64,000 nucleotides of DNA, taken from the NCBI GenBank assembly GCA_022575985.1, contig JAKSXM010000258.1:496001-560000 (forward strand), written 5' to 3'. The position numbers and the translations under genes were made by a program. The DNA comes from Anagrus nilaparvatae. Taxonomy: Eukaryota; Arthropoda; Insecta; Hymenoptera; Mymaridae. Shown here piece after piece: positions 23,486 through 35,260 of this stretch (positions within the stretch are counted from its first letter, which is position 1; every line of letters begins with the position of its first letter). The notes beneath the pieces were generated by a model. It did not search any database. It saw only the letters and a program-made list of their open reading frames with translations, and was not told where the DNA came from.

Positions 23486-26030
23486 AATAACTTTTCAAGT
23501 CATTTAAATCATTAATAAAAATTAAAAATTTAAATTTTTCATCTAATTTAATTAAATTTATTTGCAATTTTATAATAGCTATCAACTTGAACTGGAAACA
23601 CTCATATTATGATATACTTCACTATAGCTTTTTTTTTACCGCGGTGGTACCAAATAAAATAATCATAGAGTATCGTGTTATTAAAATCATCAAAAAAACG
23701 ATGTCTGAAGTTGGAGTTCGATATTTCAAAATGTCTACTTGTTGTTTGAATTTTCTAAATTAATTTTATTTCTAATTTTTAATATAATTATTAATAATTT
23801 TCTTTATTTTTCGAATCTTACTAGCAATATAGCTTTCTAAAGAGTTTAATTTTAATTTTCAACAAAAAAATTTTAAATTTTTTTCAAAATTTTTTTTTTC
23901 GTTTCATTTCTACAACCCTACTGATGATTCATGCCAAGTTTCGTCAAAAAATATTAATTCCGACCAAAATTATAGCCTATGAAACAGCGCTCATGAAAAA
24001 ATTGTCACAGAGTAGAATATTTTTGGATTATAGTATTTTAATTTTTTCAAAACTTATATTTAAAACAAAAAAAAAAAAAGACAATAGATATTATTTTAAA
24101 TTTATTTAAAAAATAATTGATTTTTTTTTTTGTTTAATTTATATACACAAATTACACAGAATTTTTTTAATTAAAAAAATAAAACTTATAAAAAATTAAA
24201 TGGTGAAAATCGGTTAATATTAACCATTAAAAATAAATCCTATATGAACTTTTTAGTGGCAAATATTAATATTTATTATGACCGGTCTTACTAGTATCAA
24301 AGAATATAATATACTACGTAAAGAAAAACAGCTCTTTTGTTCTTTTTCTGCATGAATTAAATAAATAATTTAAAAAAATTAAAAAATTTATTTATGAGGA
24401 ATTACATCAAAACTGACTCCATGTTAGATTGAAGGGTCACATAAAACGGCTAAAATCATTTTTACTAAAAGAATAACCAAATTTTTATATTCCAGGTAGC
24501 CTTTCTTGTTTTTAGCAGTAATTATTTTTTTTTGTCGTTTAAAAGAAGCTAATTTTTACTGTTTTAAAATTTCCGAATAGGAAATTTCCTGCAAAACATA
24601 CTCCCGTCCTAAAAAATTCGATTTAAACTGCGTAAGCATGAGTAATCTCCAAAATGAGTTTTACAACACCAAATCAAATGTCTCTACATTTGCAGATTAT
24701 TATTTTTTTTTTAGGTTGGGTGAGAATGGGTGATGATTATGAAAATTCAAATTGCAAAAATTAAATTAATTTTTTGAATATAAAAAAATATCACATTAAA
24801 ATTTGGCCATTCTCTCACATACCCCTCTAAAGAAACAAACAAATCCATTTCTATATAAAGTATCCAAGACATCTGAATCTGAAGTATGATTTTCATTTGG
24901 TCCCTAAACTTTTCAGCAAATTTATAAATATAGAAAATTAGTAATTTTAAAATTTTATTTTTTGACCCAAAGAAACGCTTTTATACGTACAACACATACA
25001 GCTGCAACTGGAAATTTTTTTTATGTAATAAAAGTAGGTTAAAAATAACATTGTAGGCGTTCCAAATCTTATTAAGGAGATTTCTTGTTCAAATAGAATA
25101 TTATGTGGAGGGCAAATTTTGCAAAACATTTCCTTCGGTTAAAAAAATCCGCTGAGCCAACAGCTAAGGAAAATATTGAAAAGATTATATGATAAATTTT
25201 TAAAATAACTGTTAATAAAAATTCAGCAATGATTTGCTTGATATAGCTTGGAAAATCAAAAAAAAATTCAATTTTGATAAAAGAATATAAAAAAATATTA
25301 TTTAATCCTATCAGTTATTAAATATTTCATACTGAAAATTATTGGATATCATTTCATTCATAAATTGGATTTGAAGCATAACTTACAAGGCAAAAAATAA
25401 TCGAAACATCCAAATATTATTTATTTATTTATTTATTTATTTCACATAAGCAGTCCAGAGGACCAATACATATGGTAGATTTTTACATGATGCTTATATA
25501 ATTAAATACTTAAAATTTTATATAATTGTATTTACATAAATAATTTATCGTAATAAGCTTTGTTTTACTAGAATAAATTTAAAATTATAAAAATATAAAA
25601 TTATAAAGTTAAAATTTTTGGTATATTTAAGCTATTTCATACTGAAAATTGTTGTATATCATTTCAGTCGTAGGTTGTATTTAAAGTATGATCCACAAGG
25701 CAAAAGATATAAGAAATATCAGAAAACAATGTCCCTATTCCATAGAATATATATTTTTTTAAAGTAAGTGGAGAGGGGGGGGGGTCTATATTTACTTTAA
25801 ATTTGGTGGTGAATTTGATAATCCGGCAAATCTCTTAGTTCGGCATGGCCTCGGTCCCGCCCATGCCGGATTAAAGTATTAGAAAAAAAAAAATTGTATT
25901 AGAAAAAAAAAATTGAAATGTAAAAAAAATGTATATATAATAATTTTGTAATAAAATAATTAATTATTGTTTTAATTATGCTAATATATACCAATTAATA
26001 ATTAATTGATTTACATATACTTATTAGACT
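23486..26030. other. 2.5-kb AT-rich stretch, no gene recognised
   Basis: No supported coding sequence. A (TTTA)n tract at about 25418-25442 is followed by cacataagcagtccagagga, possibly the 3' tail of a retroposon on the minus strand. Diverged direct-repeat pairs (ttcatactgaaaattattg near 25327 and ttcatactgaaaattgttg near 25637) are visible. At 25810-25880 there is a fragment with aatccggcaaat and atgccggatta, similar to pogo-like ends. Confidence 0.4.
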
Positions 26031-26035
26031 GGTTT

Positions 26036-27570
26036 TTTTTTGAAGTATCCGGGATCCCTAACGCGCTGGCAGAACTCAAAAATATAAGTAAAAAAAATAA
26101 GTTTCTCGTTGGATTTAGACCAAAACATAGATTTTTGAGCACACGATAGCTCTCGAAAGTTTATTTTTTGGCCTCCTTAAAATTGGGATTTTCTTAGAAT
26201 TTTCAGTTTTTCTAGTGGATTCAAACCGTGTTTAAGATTATGTTCCAATTGATATCCCTTAGTATTTTTTCCCAGGATTCCAATGAACCCATTTATTTTA
26301 GCTTTTGACCACGTTTTATAGGAGAAAAATCGGTTTTTGTTGCCTTTTAGGGTCCAAATTTCAAGGGGACGAATTTTAAAAGTTTTGTAGTTTTCTGAAT
26401 AAAATTTTCTGTACATAATTTACAAGAAGGACTTGTTTATTTTTTCCCCAGAAATCCGGTGAAACCATTTATTTTAGCTTTTGACCACCTCTTATATGAG
26501 AAAAATCGATTTTTGTCGTTTCTCAGGGTCCCAATTTTAAGGAAATCAATCATAAAAGTTTAATAATTAATTAATAAATAAAAAGAGTGTTTTTATAAAT
26601 ATTATTTATTATAATTAAATATTTAAAATATAACAATTAATTATAATATATTTAATTACAGAATTTGTTTTATATTTTTATAATATTAACTTTGAAACTA
26701 ATGGATTAGTACCTTTTTATAAGTTAAATTAAATTTTTTTAAATTAAATAAGTATTCAGATAAGCTATAAATATTCTGAAAATTAAAAAACTCTTATAAT
26801 TGATTTCCTTAAAATTATGACCCTGAAAAACGACAAAATTCGATTTTTCTCGTATAAGACGTGGTCAAAAGCAAAAATTAATGGTTCCATCAAATTTCTG
26901 GGGAAAAAATATACAAGACACTCTTGTAAATAATATTCAGAAAAACTTATTTTGAAAACTGCTTACCTTTTATAATAGATTTCCTTAAAATTGGGACCCT
27001 AAAAACCAATAAAATCGATTTTTCTCATATCAGAGGGGGTCAAAAGCTAAAATAAATGGTTTCGTCAGATTCCTGGGGAAAAAATACATAAGTCCCTTTA
27101 GTAAATAATATTCAGAAAAACTTGTTTTGTAAACTATTAAACTTTTATGATTGATTTCCTTAAAATTGGGACCCTGGAAAACGACAAAAATCGGTTTTTC
27201 TCATATAAGACGTGGTAAAAAGCTAAAATTAATGGTTTCATCAAATTTCTAGGGAAAAAATATACAAGACACTCTTGTAAATAATATTCAGAAAAACTTA
27301 TTTTGAAAACTGCTTACCTTTTATAATAGATTTCCTTAAAATTGGGACCCTAAAAACCAATAAAATCTATTTTTCTCATATCAGAGGGGGTCAAAAGCTA
27401 AAATAAATGGTTTCGTCAGATTCCTGGGGAAAAAATATAAAAGACCCTCTTGTAAATAATATTCAGAAAAACTTATTTTGAAAACTGCTAACCTTTTATA
27501 ATAGATTTCCTTAAAATTGGGACCCTGAGAAACGACAAAATAAGAGGTGGTCAAAATCTAAAATAAATGT
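26036..27570. repeat. ~175-bp tandem repeat array
   Basis: From about 26430, roughly six units share the modules tttccttaaaattgggaccc, caaaagctaaaataaatggt and gtaaataatattcagaaaaa with a spacing near 175 bases (for example at 26956, 27131, 27307 and 27480). The leading part, 26036-26290, matches the reverse complement of 1900-2130. This is a second, larger copy of the repeat family found inside the 1291-2315 element. Confidence 0.8.
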
Positions 27571-27671
27571 TATCATCGAATCGGATACTTAATTTTTTGA
27601 AATTTTTTTTTTTCAAAATTTTTTACATAATAAAATAAAAATAATAGCAATACTTTTTTCTTTTTGGACGT

Positions 27672-27965
27672 TGTTAAATATTACACTGTATAATAATAAC
27701 ACAAATATTAATATAAGTTTATAAGTATGCGTGCGTGTGTGCACAGAGAGAGCACAGAGTATAAGCGCGTGCCTTTAGAAACGGCGCACAGTGCCGGCAG
27801 TCTTAGGACAATAGTCCAAGTAGCAACACACATTTTTATACAATAAAGTTTCATAATTATTTTGCTACTTAATTAATATATTTTTTGTGAGTTATTTTTA
27901 TTTTATCATCACCAAAATCCTAGTTTATCACGCAAATATACAGTCCACAATAGAGCTATTGAACA
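27672..27965 (+). repeat. BEL 5' LTR
   Basis: It starts TGTTAAATATT and ends TTGAACA. It has a TATA-like tgtataataata near the start, a GC-richer middle with gcgtgcgtgtgtgcacagag, and an AATAAA polyadenylation signal at about 27842. The 3' copy is at 31554-31847. Confidence 0.95.
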
Positions 27966-29792
27966 TTATGGTCCATCATCGCCGTTTTAATTAAAAAAAA
28001 GAACAAAAGTGACCATTAGTTATCATCGACCGCATGGCGGCAAAATATTTTTTTATTAGAAGAGCCTTTTATCAACCAAGATATTTCAAGATTTTCAGAT
28101 CAACAAGTTTAAATAATTTTAATAAATGAAGTAAAGTTAAAAAAAAAAAAAAGTGAAATATGACAAAAATTTTTTCAAAAAGTTAAAAATCAAGTGAAAT
28201 CTCTAATAAAAACATGTGCGCGGTTTTACCGGCATCTTCATTTAACGGCCGCCATCGCAAGTTATTAATAGTTTTGTCTTTATTTTTTTTTGGTGATGAA
28301 CAGTTTTGTATTATTTTAATTTATTGTTGTCCTAAGACATAAAAAGTTAATAGTTTTATAAAAATTAGAAGTTAAAAAAAAAAATAAGTTCTCAAAAATA
28401 AGTTAAAGTGAAATAAGTTAGCAAAAAATCAAAATTTCCTTTTTAATAAATTTGAAATTTGAAAAAAGAAAAGAAAGAAGGAAGAAGTATAGTTATTAAA
28501 AAGTTATCAACATCAAAAAATCATTATCATCAAAAAAAAGAAAGGACTCCATTATTCAGTTAGATTGTGACGTCATCAAGAAGAAGAAATCCAAGAAATA
28601 ACCGGAAGGGCCTGCGCAGTCAAAAAATTATATGTTTACATGTGTTTAAATAATTTTTCAAGTTTAAGAGGTACTGCGCGCGCAACATTCCAGTTCCCTC
28701 TTCTGCCTCTTCTAATTTTTTGGAGTTTTCTGCTATATGGGGGAGTCCATAAGATTTCATCTCAAGGTTTCTCTTATAATATTTATATTTTTTTTTCTCT
28801 TTTGTAATAATTATATTTTTTTAAATTCATTTTTTCTAAATAAATATAATTTTTTTTATTATCCTTTTAAATTTAAAATTAAAATTCTTTTATTCAATAA
28901 TAATAGTTAAAAAAAAAAAGTTATATTATGTATTAAAAAAAAAAAAAAGATTTTATATGTATTACAATAAAGAAAAAGTCATATTTTTATGTATAAAAAT
29001 TATATCTTATTAAAATTAAATTATTTTTTTTTTGTATAGTTCAAGGCACCGCGGTATGAGTGATACGATTATTTTATGTAATTTATTTTTATTAATAATG
29101 ATTTATTATGTGTATAAAAAAGTTAGTGATTAGTTTATTTATGCGTTTATTATATTTATATATAATTAGATGCAAGTTTTTAGTATCCTATGTGATGATC
29201 AGTTTATTAGTTTAGTTGTAAAAATTTAGTTTTTTCAGTTTTTACAGGATTCTTTCAACAAAAAAGAAGAGAAATATTTTAGTTTCAGTTATTATACAGT
29301 TTTCTAAAGTTTTTTCAGTTATTTTTTGTTTTTCTCTTTTTTGTGTGAGAGAACCTGTGTCAGTTATTCAGTTTTAGGAATTATTGATGATTTATTTAAA
29401 ACAAGTTTTCATTTATGCAATTTAAATTTTACCTTTATAAGAAATTAATAATTGGTGAGATTTGTTGCATAAATTTGGAGGTCCCATTGAGCTTCCTTTC
29501 TGAAGAAAAAGTTATTTACTAGTTTTCCTTTTTTATTTAATTATAGTTAGTTTACTCTTTTCAGAAGGGACTCAATGAGAAAATCTTTTTTTGGGATTGT
29601 TCTCATGGGAACTTTTGCACATTGATATGTAGCACAGTTTTTTAATAATTCCGGGGAAAGATGACTAGTTCAGTTTGTGCAACATTTTTTCATTGATTTT
29701 TTTTTCTTTGAAATATTGCATAGTTACTTATTATAAAGTTTTTTCTTATCTTTCCCTCAGTTATTTTTGCATATTAATATACCTTAGTTAAA
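27966..29792 (+). other. BEL 5' leader with candidate primer-binding site
   Basis: This 1.8-kb untranslated leader follows the 5' LTR. A candidate minus-strand primer site begins at TGGTCCATCATCGCC, about four bases after the LTR; the matching tRNA was not identified. The leader is AT-rich with two GC islands (about 28240 and 28675, gtactgcgcgcgcaac). A long leader may carry packaging signals, but none can be shown here. Confidence 0.6.
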
Positions 29793-31103
29793 ATGGCAAA
29801 AAGTTTAATTTTAGAGCAAAATTCTATGTCGCAACGTATTATAAATTCGTATACCAATTTTATTCAGGATGGGAATGAAAGCATATACAATGCTTCTACC
29901 CGTTTGGAAAATTTGAATGACATGTGGTTTCATTTTGAGGAAAATCATTATAAAATTTTAAATATAGCTAATTCTGATAAAACAAATTATATAAAACATA
30001 ATACTTTTGATTCTGTTGAACAAAGTTATTTAAAAAATAAATGTCAGCTTAATGAATTTATTGCAACCCATAACCCTCAAAATGATAACTCACATAGATC
30101 TTCACGTTTTGCCACTGAAAATAATTTGGAAAAATTGGAAAGAATCCCTATCCCAAAATTTAACGGTAGTTTTACGGAATGGGAAAATTTCCGAGATATG
30201 TTTAAATCTCTAGTTATTGATAAAAGTTATTCTGATGTTTTTAAGTTATATTATTTGAAATCCAGTTTACAGGGTGAAGCCCTTCAGTTAGTTAATTCAT
30301 ATAGCATTACGAATAATAATTTTCCTTTCGTTTGGGAAAAATTAGTTGATAAATTTGAAAATAAAAGGAGATTAGTTAATTCACATTTAGCTTCCTTTTT
30401 CAATTTAAAAGCTATGAAAAAAGAATCCTCTTCAGAATTAAAGCGAATTTTGAATGGTATTACAGCTCCTATACAGGATTTAGAAGCTTTAAAAAGAAAT
30501 ACTAAATATTGGGATGATATGTTAGTTTTTCATTCTATTTCTCTTTTTGATTTGGATACGCGAAAACAGTGGGAAAAATTTGTTGGAAGTTTAAAAAACT
30601 CAAAAGAACCTCCTTTATTTTCAGATTTACTTAGATTTATGGAAAATCATGTTATTGTCTTAGAATCGATCGAAGACAATACTAAGAATATTTTTGATAA
30701 GTCATCAATAAATCCCACAAGTAATGATTCGAAACATAACAAAGATAATCAAATCAATTGTATTATTTGTAATAAGGATCATTTCTTTTCCTTTTGTGAT
30801 ATTTTTTTGAACAAAACTATACTTGAAAGAAAAGAATTCGTGGCTAGTAAACATAGATGTTTTAATTGTTTAGGGTTACATATGTTGCCCGAATGTAAAT
30901 CACAAAAAAGATGTAAGTTTTGTCAAAAAAATCATCATTTTACTTTGCATTTTTCTAATCAGTCAGATGATTATAGCATCAGTCAAAATTTTGACTCTAA
31001 TTTAATTAAAAATATACATACATCTACTGAGAATAGGAATGCAGAGGGAAATTTACAATTTTCTAATAATGACGTAGAAAATCGTCCTTTTTCTAATTCC
31101 TGA
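29793..31103 (+). CDS. BEL/Pao Gag protein (436 aa)
   Basis: Gag forms the capsid-like particle and packages retrotransposon RNA in the cytoplasm. Residues about 117-290 (IPIPKFNGSFTEWENFRDMF, then YYLKSSLQGEA) match the capsid-type domain of Pao/BEL gag (DUF1759 region). Three cysteine-histidine knuckles follow at about 323-335 (CIICNKDHFFSFC), 355-367 (CFNCLGLHMLPEC) and 371-383 (CKFCQKNHHFTLH); they would bind RNA. The N-terminal ~110 residues are helical and look coiled-coil-like. The start ATG follows a short A-rich context. In a full BEL element this frame would continue into protease and reverse transcriptase; here it stops right after the knuckles because pol has been deleted. The frame is uninterrupted, which suggests the copy is young or that Gag is still used. 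Confidence 0.88.
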   Translation: MAKSLILEQNSMSQRIINSYTNFIQDGNESIYNASTRLENLNDMWFHFEENHYKILNIANSDKTNYIKHNTFDSVEQSYLKNKCQLNEFIATHNPQNDNSHRSSRFATENNLEKLERIPIPKFNGSFTEWENFRDMFKSLVIDKSYSDVFKLYYLKSSLQGEALQLVNSYSITNNNFPFVWEKLVDKFENKRRLVNSHLASFFNLKAMKKESSSELKRILNGITAPIQDLEALKRNTKYWDDMLVFHSISLFDLDTRKQWEKFVGSLKNSKEPPLFSDLLRFMENHVIVLESIEDNTKNIFDKSSINPTSNDSKHNKDNQINCIICNKDHFFSFCDIFLNKTILERKEFVASKHRCFNCLGLHMLPECKSQKRCKFCQKNHHFTLHFSNQSDDYSISQNFDSNLIKNIHTSTENRNAEGNLQFSNNDVENRPFSNS

Positions 31104-31200
31104 CAATAGCTTACCTCTGGGTAAATGGCTTTATGCCTAGATTCTGAAAATTTACCCAGGGATTAACAGTTTATTTTGGGCCATCAATAAAAAAAACTAC
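31096..31200 (+). pseudogene. Remnant of BEL integrase C-terminus
   Basis: In a different frame from gag, codons from 31096 read IPDNSLPLGKW, followed by a stop at 31138. This matches the short conserved motif near the C-terminus of BEL/Pao integrases (a D-N-x-P-P-x-x-W-x-L-G-R type signature). The deletion breakpoint therefore lies near 31090-31100, and it removed everything from after the gag knuckles to the last part of integrase. Confidence 0.65.
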
Positions 31201-31540
31201 TACTTAACTGGACCCATAAATAAGCTAATTACTTACTAAAAATATAAAATATTTTGTTAATATATAAAAAATATTTTTATGTAAGTTCAATGTAAAAATG
31301 TAAATAATCTATTTTCTTTGAATGAATGAATGTATGTGTGAAATTTAAAATATATTTTACGTAAAAACTGTTATAAAAAAAGTGTATATAATATTTTATT
31401 TATTTATTTTTTGTAAAAAAAAAATGTGTATAATAATTTATTTTGTTTTAAAAAAAATATATGGGATAATCTTTTTTTTAAATATGTACATAAACTAGTA
31501 AATTTTTAATTATTAATTTATTTTCTCTGCAAATAAATTA

Positions 31541-31553
31541 AAAGGGGGGAGAA
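31541..31553 (+). promoter_or_regulatory. BEL polypurine tract
   Basis: The purine run aaaggggggagaa ends directly at the 3' LTR (TGTTAAA at 31554), the normal position for plus-strand priming. Confidence 0.85.
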
Positions 31554-31847
31554 TGTTAAATATTACACTGTATAATAATAACACAAATATTAATATAAGT
31601 TTATAAGTATGCGTGCGTGTGTGCACAGAGAGAGCACAGAGTATAAGCGCGTGCCTTTAGAAACGGCGCACAGTGCCGGCAGTCTTAGGACAATAGTCCA
31701 AGTAGCAACACACATTTTTATACAATAAAGTTTCATAATTATTTTGCTACTTAATTAATATATTTTTTGTGAGTTATTTTTATTTTATCATCACCAAAAT
31801 CCTAGTTTATCACGCAAACATACAGTCCACAATAGAGCTATTGAACA
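31554..31847 (+). repeat. BEL 3' LTR
   Basis: It matches the 5' LTR with a single substitution and is followed at once by the GACGT target duplication. Confidence 0.95.
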
Positions 31848-31985
31848 GACGTAGTACTTAATTTTTTTCTACGAAAGTACTAATATCTAGAATTATCGTT
31901 TTTACTAGGTAAAATAGACCATTAAAAACATTTTGTTATTGTTAATGAGGAACCATAGTGCCAATTACTTGGCAGCGTTTTTTTT
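31848..31985. repeat. GGTTCCTC-family element, right part of split copy
   Basis: It reads gtagtacttaatttttttct and continues to taatgaggaaccatagtgcc and the hairpin end caattacttggcagcg. It is nearly identical to 57970-58110. Its left part lies at about 27570-27671; the BEL element separates the two. Confidence 0.75.
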
Positions 31986-32104
31986 AACTTCAGTTAAAAA
32001 GAATCGGAGTATACGTTAATTATTAATTATTTATGTCTGATAAAAATGAATGCTCAGTAAATGAAGAAATATCTTGGTAGCCTAAAAAATTATTGTTGAT
32101 TTTT

Positions 32105-32525
32105 TTTTTTTTTTTAAGTAGAAACTATTTTTTATTGTAACTCCAATCTTTTTCTTGTATTTATTAAGTCTCTCTTCCTCATTAAAGACAATTGGCCTTT
32201 CTTACTTCTGATGGCTCTGACTGTAATTGTACATTTTTTTTTTTTGTTAATTTTAATTGTTTCAATTTTTTCCAATATTATGTTTTTAAGCATATTTTTT
32301 TTTTTTTATATAGCAATAATGAAAAAGTTTTTTTTTGCGCACATAGAGACACTAAATGGAAATGAAAAAAAAAAAAAGTTAATAATGGTATTAACTAGAA
32401 TACCAAATAATGAAATATTTTACAATTTAAAAAAAAAAAAAAAGCCACAAAATAAGTTAATTAGTAAAAAAAATTTTTTTATGACAATGATGATGATAAT
32501 AAGAGTTAAAAGACAGGTTTATTAA
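32105..32525. other. Homopolymer-rich spacer
   Basis: The stretch is dominated by poly-T and poly-A runs. A 104-codon frame crosses it, but its Phe/Lys-rich translation simply follows the homopolymers, so no gene is called. Confidence 0.5.
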
Positions 32526-32526
32526 G

Positions 32527-32848
32527 TTAGAATAGAATAGAATAGAATAGTTTTTTATTTGTTAATATAACAAAATTGTATGTATACATAATGTATAGCA
32601 GTCTTTTACATATATAGAAAATATAGAGTAAATATATCAAATTACGTAACAAAATGAAGTATAATAAAAATATTTATAAATAAATCTTTAAATCTCTTAT
32701 TAAATTAAATAACAAAATAAAGTATAATTAAAATATTTGTAAATAAATCCTTAAGATAAAATAATAAAGTTGTACTAGCATTTGTATGTATAATATATAG
32801 TTAAGGTGAAGTGTGTTGAGATAATGCATATAATGACTTGTTATGGGT
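32527..32848 (-). repeat. 3' UTR and (CTATT)n tail of a LINE
   Basis: On the minus strand the LINE stop codon (32849-32851) is followed by about 300 AT-rich bases ending in four or five copies of ctatt (plus strand: gttagaatagaatagaatag). A short tandem 3' tail is typical of CR1/L2/Jockey-like non-LTR elements. Confidence 0.6.
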
Positions 32849-32952
32849 CTAACACATGAACAGATGTTTACGAAAAGCAGCTTTAAAAGAATTTAAGCTG
32901 GGCAAGAGTCTGATGTTAGAAGGTATAGAGTTCCAGAAGAGTGCCCCCTGCA
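32849..32952 (-). pseudogene. LINE reverse transcriptase C-terminus, 3' piece
   Basis: On the minus strand this reads ALFWNSIPSNIRLLPSLNSF and ends in a stop. The WNSIP...IR...SLNSFK pattern is the conserved tail of CR1/Jockey-type LINE ORF2 proteins. It continues the piece at 38707-38965 once the 32953-38695 insertion and one 11-bp target copy are disregarded. Confidence 0.8.
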
Positions 32953-33445
32953 GCACCAATAAGTACGCACTCGTCATATATTTTTTTGATGAATTAGGGC
33001 ATAATTCCTATATGGATGAAACTGCGTTGCAATTTTATGCATGAATCTGAAAATTTTTCACTAATGCGAAATGTATTTCCTGAGAAAATTAAGTTTTTCT
33101 AAAATTACTGCACCCGAATAAAGATGCGCACGCATAGCCATCCGGTTATACTATTGGCAATCAAAAAAGAAAAATCTGGCGGGAATTATAAATTGTTGTA
33201 AAAAATTGCTAGTGACAAATCTCAGTTACGATGAAATTACCGACATTAATACAGCTGTGTATTTGTTAATATATGACAATTTATGGTAATTTAGCTCTTA
33301 TAAATATTTTAATAATCGGTAGATGTCACATTATTACAATTCATTTTCTTGAAGCGCGAATTTTAAAAACAATTAATTCAAACTTTAATTTATTGCAAAA
33401 AAATAAAAAAATATATTTTTCTAATAACTGTTTGATATAATTAAT

Positions 33446-34320
33446 TGAATTTTTTTTTAATTTTTGATAGCTAAAATGTTAGGAGAATTATTTTTACAAA
33501 TTTAAATTATAACTATAATATATTTGCAGCCTATTATAGTATCTCCGAATATTTAAACATAAATTTTTTAAAAATGTATTTTCCGAGAAAATGCAGTTTT
33601 TCCAAGTCTTTTGCAGCAATATAAGTAAATATAAATAGAGCAATAAGCGTACAAGTGAAATTGGTAACTACTGCACCTAACACTTTGCTAATCACCATAA
33701 AATTTCATGATTTTATCATTCATACAAAAAAATTCATTTCTTAATTATAAATAAGTTTTGCTTAAAAATTCAAGCATTTGTGCTTGAATATTCAATTTAT
33801 TTTTACCTTGTAAATAACAACATTCAGAATTTTTTTCCGTTACTTTGAAATTCTAAATAATGTTTTTCATTGTTAATAGATATGTCTTTTATATATGCAA
33901 CGCATAATGAACCTTGTTTGAAATGGGGTTTTTATTATCTTGCACTCTTTGCCGGGTTGAACTAATCACTTATTAAATGTTAAACAGAGAGAATTGAATA
34001 TTTGAGAAAGTACATTTTTAAGAAATTATACTTTTTCTTCAAAAGATCAAAAAAATAATTTTATTTTTTTTTTTATCTTAAAGCTCCAATATTGTCTAAA
34101 GTTGGCGCATTTTTACGGATATTTTATTTTTTAGTTGAGTTTAAATCAACCTTGCTGGACAAGGGAAAATTCAAAAAACTTTGAAAAAAACTAATGTTAC
34201 TATTTTATTTGGAAGTTCAAAAAAAATAGTTTTATACTGACTTTAGTCCAGAAAATTTTCGAATAAATTTAGCTTCCTATAATTAGCTAAAAAATAAAGA
34301 GATATTATTCTTTTGTTTAA
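33446..34320. other. Interior of the long-TIR element, no gene seen
   Basis: AT-rich sequence without a supportable ORF or structured RNA. Confidence 0.4.
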
Positions 34321-34321
34321 A

Positions 34322-34480
34322 ATGACGCACGTATTACTTAAAAACTGTATTATTAATTTGGGGGTAAAAAACTGGAATTTACTACCCATTTCCATCCGAA
34401 ATCTCCCTTCCTTAAGTCGTTTTAAAGCAACTCTCTTTAAGCATTTTCTTACCAAAGAATCGAGATTGGATACCCCATAG
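34322..34480 (+). pseudogene. LINE ORF2 C-terminal fragment
   Basis: The plus strand reads KNWNLLPISIRNLPSLSRFK and ends in TAG at 34478. It is the same WN-LP-x-IR-PS-x-x-FK tail found at 32849-32952, but diverged and on the opposite strand, so it is an independent 5'-truncated insertion of a related non-LTR family. A (TTTA)n-like tract follows at 34500-34540. Confidence 0.7.
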
Positions 34481-34934
34481 TCTGTTGTTGATGAATATAT
34501 AGTTTATTTACTTATTTATTTATTTACTTATTTATTATAGGTGCAATAAATTTTAGTATACTAGTTCTGTGATGCTTCCACCGGAATTATGCATTCTATT
34601 TATTTAGTTTAATTTTTAAATTAATTATATTATACGCAAATTGACTATATATATTAAATTATTATTATTTATTTTATGTACATTGTACATGTATATATAT
34701 ATATTTTTTGTATTTGCATTATCTTATCTTAATTTTTGGGCTTTTTTGGACAATTGATTTAAAAAATTCACTTAAATTTTCTTACTATAAATTTGAGTAA
34801 ATTGAGCCAAGGCAAACTTGACTATTGGCTAAAAATTCATATTAGGTACTAGAAACTAAATCTGGATTGTTTTAAAGAGAAAAAATTTTAATGTTATCTG
34901 GTTATTAATAATAGGTATATCATTAACTTGTATC

Positions 34935-35260
34935 CAGAAAAGTAAAGAACGTACGACCAAAGCCCAAATTATACAATCTGAGGCGAAGCCTCATATATAC
35001 ACGTTTATATGGACACGGGTCGTATACGATTTTTCTTTTGCAGTGGCGAGAAAACATATTTTTCCGACCATTTAGCGAAAATTAATGCTTTTTTTATTTC
35101 GCGGTTTGAGCACGCTGACAAGAATAATTAAGTTTTCTTATACTATAAAATCGTGCTTTATTTATTAAATGCGAAATATTAAGAACTGCAGCGATTTGGG
35201 GCATTTTTTTATGGAGAAGGGCCGTATAAGATTTTTCAGCTGACGAAAAAATTTATTCCC
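34935..35260. repeat. Dispersed GAGGCGAAGCCTC hairpin repeat, copy 1
   Basis: It starts ccagaaaagtaaagaacg and contains tctgaggcgaagcctcatat, then cacgggtcgtatacgatttt. This is the most diverged of three copies. Its outer stem has decayed, but the core stem GAGGC-GAA-GCCTC is kept. Confidence 0.6.

Larger units (their letters stand above)
27672..31847 (+). mobile_element. BEL/Pao LTR retrotransposon, gag-only deletion derivative
   Basis: Two 294-bp LTRs differ at one position (T at the 5' copy, C at the 3' copy, within cgcaaatata/cgcaaacata). They are flanked by a 5-bp duplication GACGT (27667-27671 and 31848-31852). The 4.2-kb interior has a long leader, an intact gag ORF and only the last few codons of pol. 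BEL elements normally carry a single gag-pol of about 1700 residues in 6-8 kb, so about 3-4 kb of protease, reverse transcriptase, RNase H and integrase is missing. The near-identical LTRs indicate recent insertion, presumably with enzymes supplied by full-length relatives. The insertion split a GGTTCCTC-family repeat whose intact counterpart at 57965-57980 shows the empty site. Confidence 0.92.

Noticed and set aside
25810..25890. Possible pogo-like terminus (aatccggcaaat ... atgccggatta)
   Set aside because: The two short inverted tracts enclose only about 60 bases, with no clear duplication; kept as an unassigned fragment.
32211..32525. 104-codon ORF rich in Phe and Lys
   Set aside because: Its translation follows poly-T and poly-A runs; no domain, no homologous copy.
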